Of a stretch of 7,791 nt of DNA, positions 5,559-7,791 are shown piece by piece. A program made the translations under genes and the position numbers. This DNA is from Pseudomonadota bacterium (lineage in GTDB: Bacteria > Pseudomonadota > Gammaproteobacteria > Burkholderiales > Burkholderiaceae_C). Positions within the stretch are counted from its first letter, which is position 1; each line of letters begins with the position of its first letter. The notes below the pieces were generated by a model. It worked only from the letters and a program-made list of their open reading frames with translations, was not told the DNA's origin and ran no database searches. The stretch is from NCBI GenBank assembly GCA_023410975.1, contig JAEYPG010000453.1:1-7791 (forward strand), given 5' to 3'.

Positions 5559-6821
5559 TCAGCCCCCGGCCAACGCCTCGTCCACCACCTCCACCCAGTG
5601 CCGCACCGGCGTGCCGGTGCCGCTTTGCAGGTGCTGGATGCAGCCCACGTTGGCCGAGACGATGCAGTCGGGCTGCGTGGGCAGCAGCTGCGCCAGCTTG
5701 CGGTCGCGCAGCCGGTGCGACAGCTCGGGCTGCAGCACCGAGTACGTGCCCGCCGAGCCGCAGCACAGGTGCGCCTCGCCCACGGCCAGGTTGACCTCGA
5801 AGCCCAGCGCCCGCAGTCCCGACTCCACGCCGCCGCGCAACTGCTGGCCGTGCTGCAGCGTGCACGGCGGGTGGAAGCTCAGGCGCCGCGACGCCGTGCC
5901 GACCGGCACGTCGGGCGGCGGCGCCTTGGCCGCCAGCTTCGGCTGCAGCAGCGGCACCAGGTCGGGCAGCAGCTCCGACAAGTCCTTCGTGAGCGCCGAG
6001 ATGCGCGCTGCGCGTCCGGCATAGGCCGGGTCGTGCTTCAGCGCCTTGCCGTAGTCCTTGACCATCACGCCGCAGCCCGAGGCGTTCATGACGATGGCCT
6101 CGACCTGGTCCAGCAGCGGGGTCCAGGCGTCCACGTTGCGGCGCATGTCGTTCAGCCCGCCCTCCACGTCTGACAGGTGCGAGCGGATCGCGCCGCAGCA
6201 GCCGGCCTCCGGCGCCACCAGCACCTGGATGCCCGCGGCGTCCAGCACCCGCGCCGTGGCGGCATTGATGTTGGGCGCCATCGCCGGCTGCACGCAGCCG
6301 GCCAGCATCAGCACCTTGCGCGGGTGCTCGCGCTTGGGCCACTCGTGCGCGCGCGGGGGCGTCTTCTCGGGCACCTTCTCGCGCAGGTTGGCCGGCACCA
6401 GCGGCCGCAGCGCCTGGCCCAGCTTGAGCGCCGGGGCGAACAGCGGCGAGGTCAGCCCCTCCTTGAGCAGCCAGCGCTTGGCGCGCTCGCCCGCCGGGCG
6501 CTGCACCTTCTTCTCGACGATGTTGCGGCCGATGTCGGCCAGCGCGCCGTAGTTGACGCCCGAAGGGCAGGTGCTCTCGCAGTTGCGGCAGGTCAGGCAG
6601 CGGTCCAGGTGCAGCTGCGTGGCGCGCGTGGGCTCATGGCCTTCGAGCACCTGCTTCATCAGGTAGATGCGCCCGCGCGGACCGTCGAGCTCGTCGCCCA
6701 GCAGTTGATAGGTCGGGCAGGTCGCGGTGCAGAAACCGCAGTGCACGCACTTGCGCAGGATCGCCTCGGCCTCCTGGCCCTCCGGCGTATCGCGGAATTC
6801 GGGAGCGAGATTGGTTTGCAT
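5559..6821 (-). CDS. glcF: Glycolate oxidase iron-sulfur subunit GlcF
   Basis: Electron-transfer subunit of the membrane-associated GlcDEF glycolate oxidase (glycolate dehydrogenase). The complex oxidises glycolate to glyoxylate and passes electrons to the respiratory chain. Seen: 420 residues (E. coli GlcF is about 407). Two 4Fe-4S ferredoxin motifs lie at C25-x2-C28-x2-C31-x3-C35-P and C75-x2-C78-x2-C81-x3-C85-P. Two cysteine-rich CCG domains follow: LAGCVQP (C176) with GCCG (C208, C209), and HPPC (C320) with HLCCGSAGTY (C353, C354). That order, 2x[4Fe-4S] then 2x CCG, is the GlcF/GlpC/LutA-type layout. The neighbouring glcE and the LGDELDGPRGRIYLMKQ segment after cluster 1 favour GlcF. The start is ATG at 6821 with a G-rich Shine-Dalgarno (6829-6836). 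It lies 105 bp downstream of glcE, with a repeat element filling the gap. No missing cysteine or frameshift is seen. Confidence 0.95.
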   Translation of the reverse strand: MQTNLAPEFRDTPEGQEAEAILRKCVHCGFCTATCPTYQLLGDELDGPRGRIYLMKQVLEGHEPTRATQLHLDRCLTCRNCESTCPSGVNYGALADIGRNIVEKKVQRPAGERAKRWLLKEGLTSPLFAPALKLGQALRPLVPANLREKVPEKTPPRAHEWPKREHPRKVLMLAGCVQPAMAPNINAATARVLDAAGIQVLVAPEAGCCGAIRSHLSDVEGGLNDMRRNVDAWTPLLDQVEAIVMNASGCGVMVKDYGKALKHDPAYAGRAARISALTKDLSELLPDLVPLLQPKLAAKAPPPDVPVGTASRRLSFHPPCTLQHGQQLRGGVESGLRALGFEVNLAVGEAHLCCGSAGTYSVLQPELSHRLRDRKLAQLLPTQPDCIVSANVGCIQHLQSGTGTPVRHWVEVVDEALAGG

Positions 6822-6828
6822 CGATTCA

Positions 6829-6836
6829 TTCCCCCC
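6829..6836 (-). promoter_or_regulatory. Ribosome-binding site of glcF, touching a repeat
   Basis: On the - strand GGGGGGAA ends seven bases before the glcF ATG. Its outer two bases are shared with the arm of the inverted repeat that begins at 6835, so folding of that repeat in the mRNA could affect access to the site. Confidence 0.5.
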
Positions 6837-6909
6837 GTTCGCCCTGAGCTTGTCGAAGGGCCGGCGGCTGAGCCGGGCGGCAGGGCTTCGACAGGCTCAG
6901 CCCGAACGG
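6835..6909. repeat. 75-bp dispersed inverted repeat (REP-like) in the glcE-glcF gap
   Basis: The left arm (6835-6858, CCGTTCG..CTGAGC..TGTCGAAG) and the reverse complement of the right arm (6886-6909) agree at 21 of 24 positions. The 27-base centre holds its own small stem (CGGCT 6865-6869, AGCCG 6871-6875). The core CTGAGC-x-TGTCGAAG with its partner CTTCGACAGGCTCAG is, from general knowledge, a repeat scattered between genes in many proteobacterial genomes, and it is a frequent source of false small proteins. Here it sits between co-directional operon genes, where such elements can stabilise mRNA ends or lower downstream expression. No transposase is attached. The structure is certain; family membership is from memory and needs a genome count. 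Confidence 0.8.
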
Positions 6910-6926
6910 GAGCCTTTCAGCTTGAA

Positions 6927-7791
6927 TCAGAGATCCGGATAGAGCCGCCCGGGGTTGAACACCCGGTCGGGATCGAAAGCCGCCTTGAGCTGGCGATGGA
7001 TGCGCGCCAGCGGCGGCGACAGCGGGGCGAACACGCCCACGCGCTTGTCCTTGGCGGCGTACAGCACGGCATGGCCGCCGGCGCGCTGCGCCGCCTGGCG
7101 CACCTGCACCGGGTCCAGGTCCGTCAGCACCCAGCGTTGCGCGCCGCCCCACTCGACCAGCTGGTGACCGCCCAGGTCCGCCAGCGGCGCGGCCGTCTGC
7201 GGCACCGACAGCCGCCACAGCGCGCGCCCGCCCTGCGCCACGGCCGTGGCCGCGAGCTGGAAGAAGTCGTCGCGCTGGTCGCGCAAGTTCAACCAGAAGG
7301 CTGCGGCGGACTCCTCGTCCACCACCTCGCCGCCCAGCCGCGTGCAGGCGGAGTCCACCGCGGCGCGGGCGCCCGAGAGGCGCAGCACCAGCGTGCCGTT
7401 CCACCAGGCGCTGGCGTTGAGCGGCAGCGGCTGCCCGCCCCACATGTTGAGATGGCGCAGCGCCGTCTCCTGGTCGAGCTGGAAGCGCAGCGTGCGCGTG
7501 GCCACCGGCACCGGCAGCACCTTCAGGCTCACCTCGCAGATCAGCCCCAGGATGCCCAGCGAGCCCGCAAGCATGCGCGCCACGTCGTAGCCGGCCACGT
7601 TCTTCATCACCTGGCCGCCGAAGCTCACCACTTCGGCCTTGCCGCTGAGCAGCGTGGCGCCCAGCACGTAGTCGCGCACGGCGCCCGCGGTGGCGCGCGC
7701 CGGGCCCGCCCGGCCCCCGGCCCCCATGCCGCCCCCGGTGCCGCGGCCGCCGTCGCCCTGGAAGCGCGGCGGCTCGAAGGGCAGGTACTGG
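6927..7791 (-). CDS. glcE: Glycolate oxidase FAD-binding subunit GlcE, 5' end beyond the window
   Basis: FAD-binding (VAO/PCMH-type) subunit of glycolate oxidase, which works with GlcD and GlcF. Seen: about 287 codons, open through the window edge; an ATG at 7727 is internal, because the preceding codons read QYLPFEPPRFQGD and continue the family alignment. Landmarks: AVRDYVLGATLLSGKAEVV, then FGGQVMKNVAGYDVARML, the very characteristic K-N-x-x-G-Y-D flavin-binding segment. GILGLICEVSLKVLPVP closes the FAD domain. The remainder is the smaller C-terminal domain, ending FDPDRVFNPGRLYPDL; the D-P-x-x-x-x-N-P-G-R ending is typical for the family. Full-length relatives have about 350-375 residues, so roughly the first 70-90 are missing. 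Odd: the normally hydrophobic glycine-turn segment at 7700-7740 reads as an unusual glycine/arginine-rich run. glcD is expected further upstream, outside the window. Confidence 0.92.
   Translation of the reverse strand, partial: QYLPFEPPRFQGDGGRGTGGGMGAGGRAGPARATAGAVRDYVLGATLLSGKAEVVSFGGQVMKNVAGYDVARMLAGSLGILGLICEVSLKVLPVPVATRTLRFQLDQETALRHLNMWGGQPLPLNASAWWNGTLVLRLSGARAAVDSACTRLGGEVVDEESAAAFWLNLRDQRDDFFQLAATAVAQGGRALWRLSVPQTAAPLADLGGHQLVEWGGAQRWVLTDLDPVQVRQAAQRAGGHAVLYAAKDKRVGVFAPLSPPLARIHRQLKAAFDPDRVFNPGRLYPDL

Noticed and set aside
5419..6342. Second - strand frame overlapping glcF
   Set aside because: An out-of-frame shadow of glcF. The glcF frame holds all the iron-sulfur and CCG motifs, while this one is A/R/G-rich without structure.
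6835..6909. Repeat in the glcE-glcF gap as a CRISPR unit, attachment site or complete insertion element
   Set aside because: Only one inverted pair, no regular spacers, no transposase, no target duplication that I could recognise, and no integrase nearby.

Overview
The window is GC-rich, roughly 65-70% G+C by eye over most genes. Codon usage, a glycolate-oxidase operon in the order glcE-glcF, and a dispersed inverted repeat of the CCCTGAGCTTGTCGAAGG type point to a betaproteobacterium, probably of the order Burkholderiales (Comamonadaceae-like). That assignment is inference from gene content and style; there is no rRNA or other direct marker.

Layout. Left block, + strand: a short PssA-type CDP-alcohol phosphatidyltransferase (51-680), then a ten-helix DMT/EamA-family exporter (748-1701). 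A 283-bp, distinctly AT-richer intergenic stretch (1702-1984) follows. Centre, + strand: three closely packed genes (1985-4990). They are a membrane-anchored GT2 glycosyltransferase, a four-helix GtrA-family protein and a large polytopic GT-C-type glycosyltransferase. This is the classical logic of a Gtr-type glycan-modification cassette. One enzyme loads a sugar onto a polyprenyl-phosphate carrier, one protein is thought to flip the carrier, and one integral enzyme transfers the sugar on the outer face of the inner membrane. The gene order is B-A-C, and the last two genes overlap at a TTGA start/stop. Then a single SnoaL/NTF2-fold protein (5094-5510, + strand). Right block, - strand: glcF (5559-6821) and the 3' part of glcE (6927 to the window edge), subunits of the glycolate oxidase that oxidises glycolate to glyoxylate. 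glcD would be expected beyond position 7791.

Non-coding structure: a perfect 9-bp hairpin lies between the convergent NTF2-like and glcF genes. A 75-bp repetitive inverted repeat fills most of the glcE-glcF gap and touches the glcF ribosome-binding site. A 7-bp inverted repeat lies upstream of the glycosyltransferase cassette. No tRNA, rRNA, CRISPR array, transposase or phage gene was seen.

The most notable region is the glycosylation cassette. Its promoter region and the first half of its GT2 gene are markedly poorer in GC than everything around them, which suggests acquired or recombined DNA. I see no evidence here of a wholly undescribed system. The sugar and acceptor of the cassette, and the C-terminal domain of its GT-C protein, are the real unknowns.
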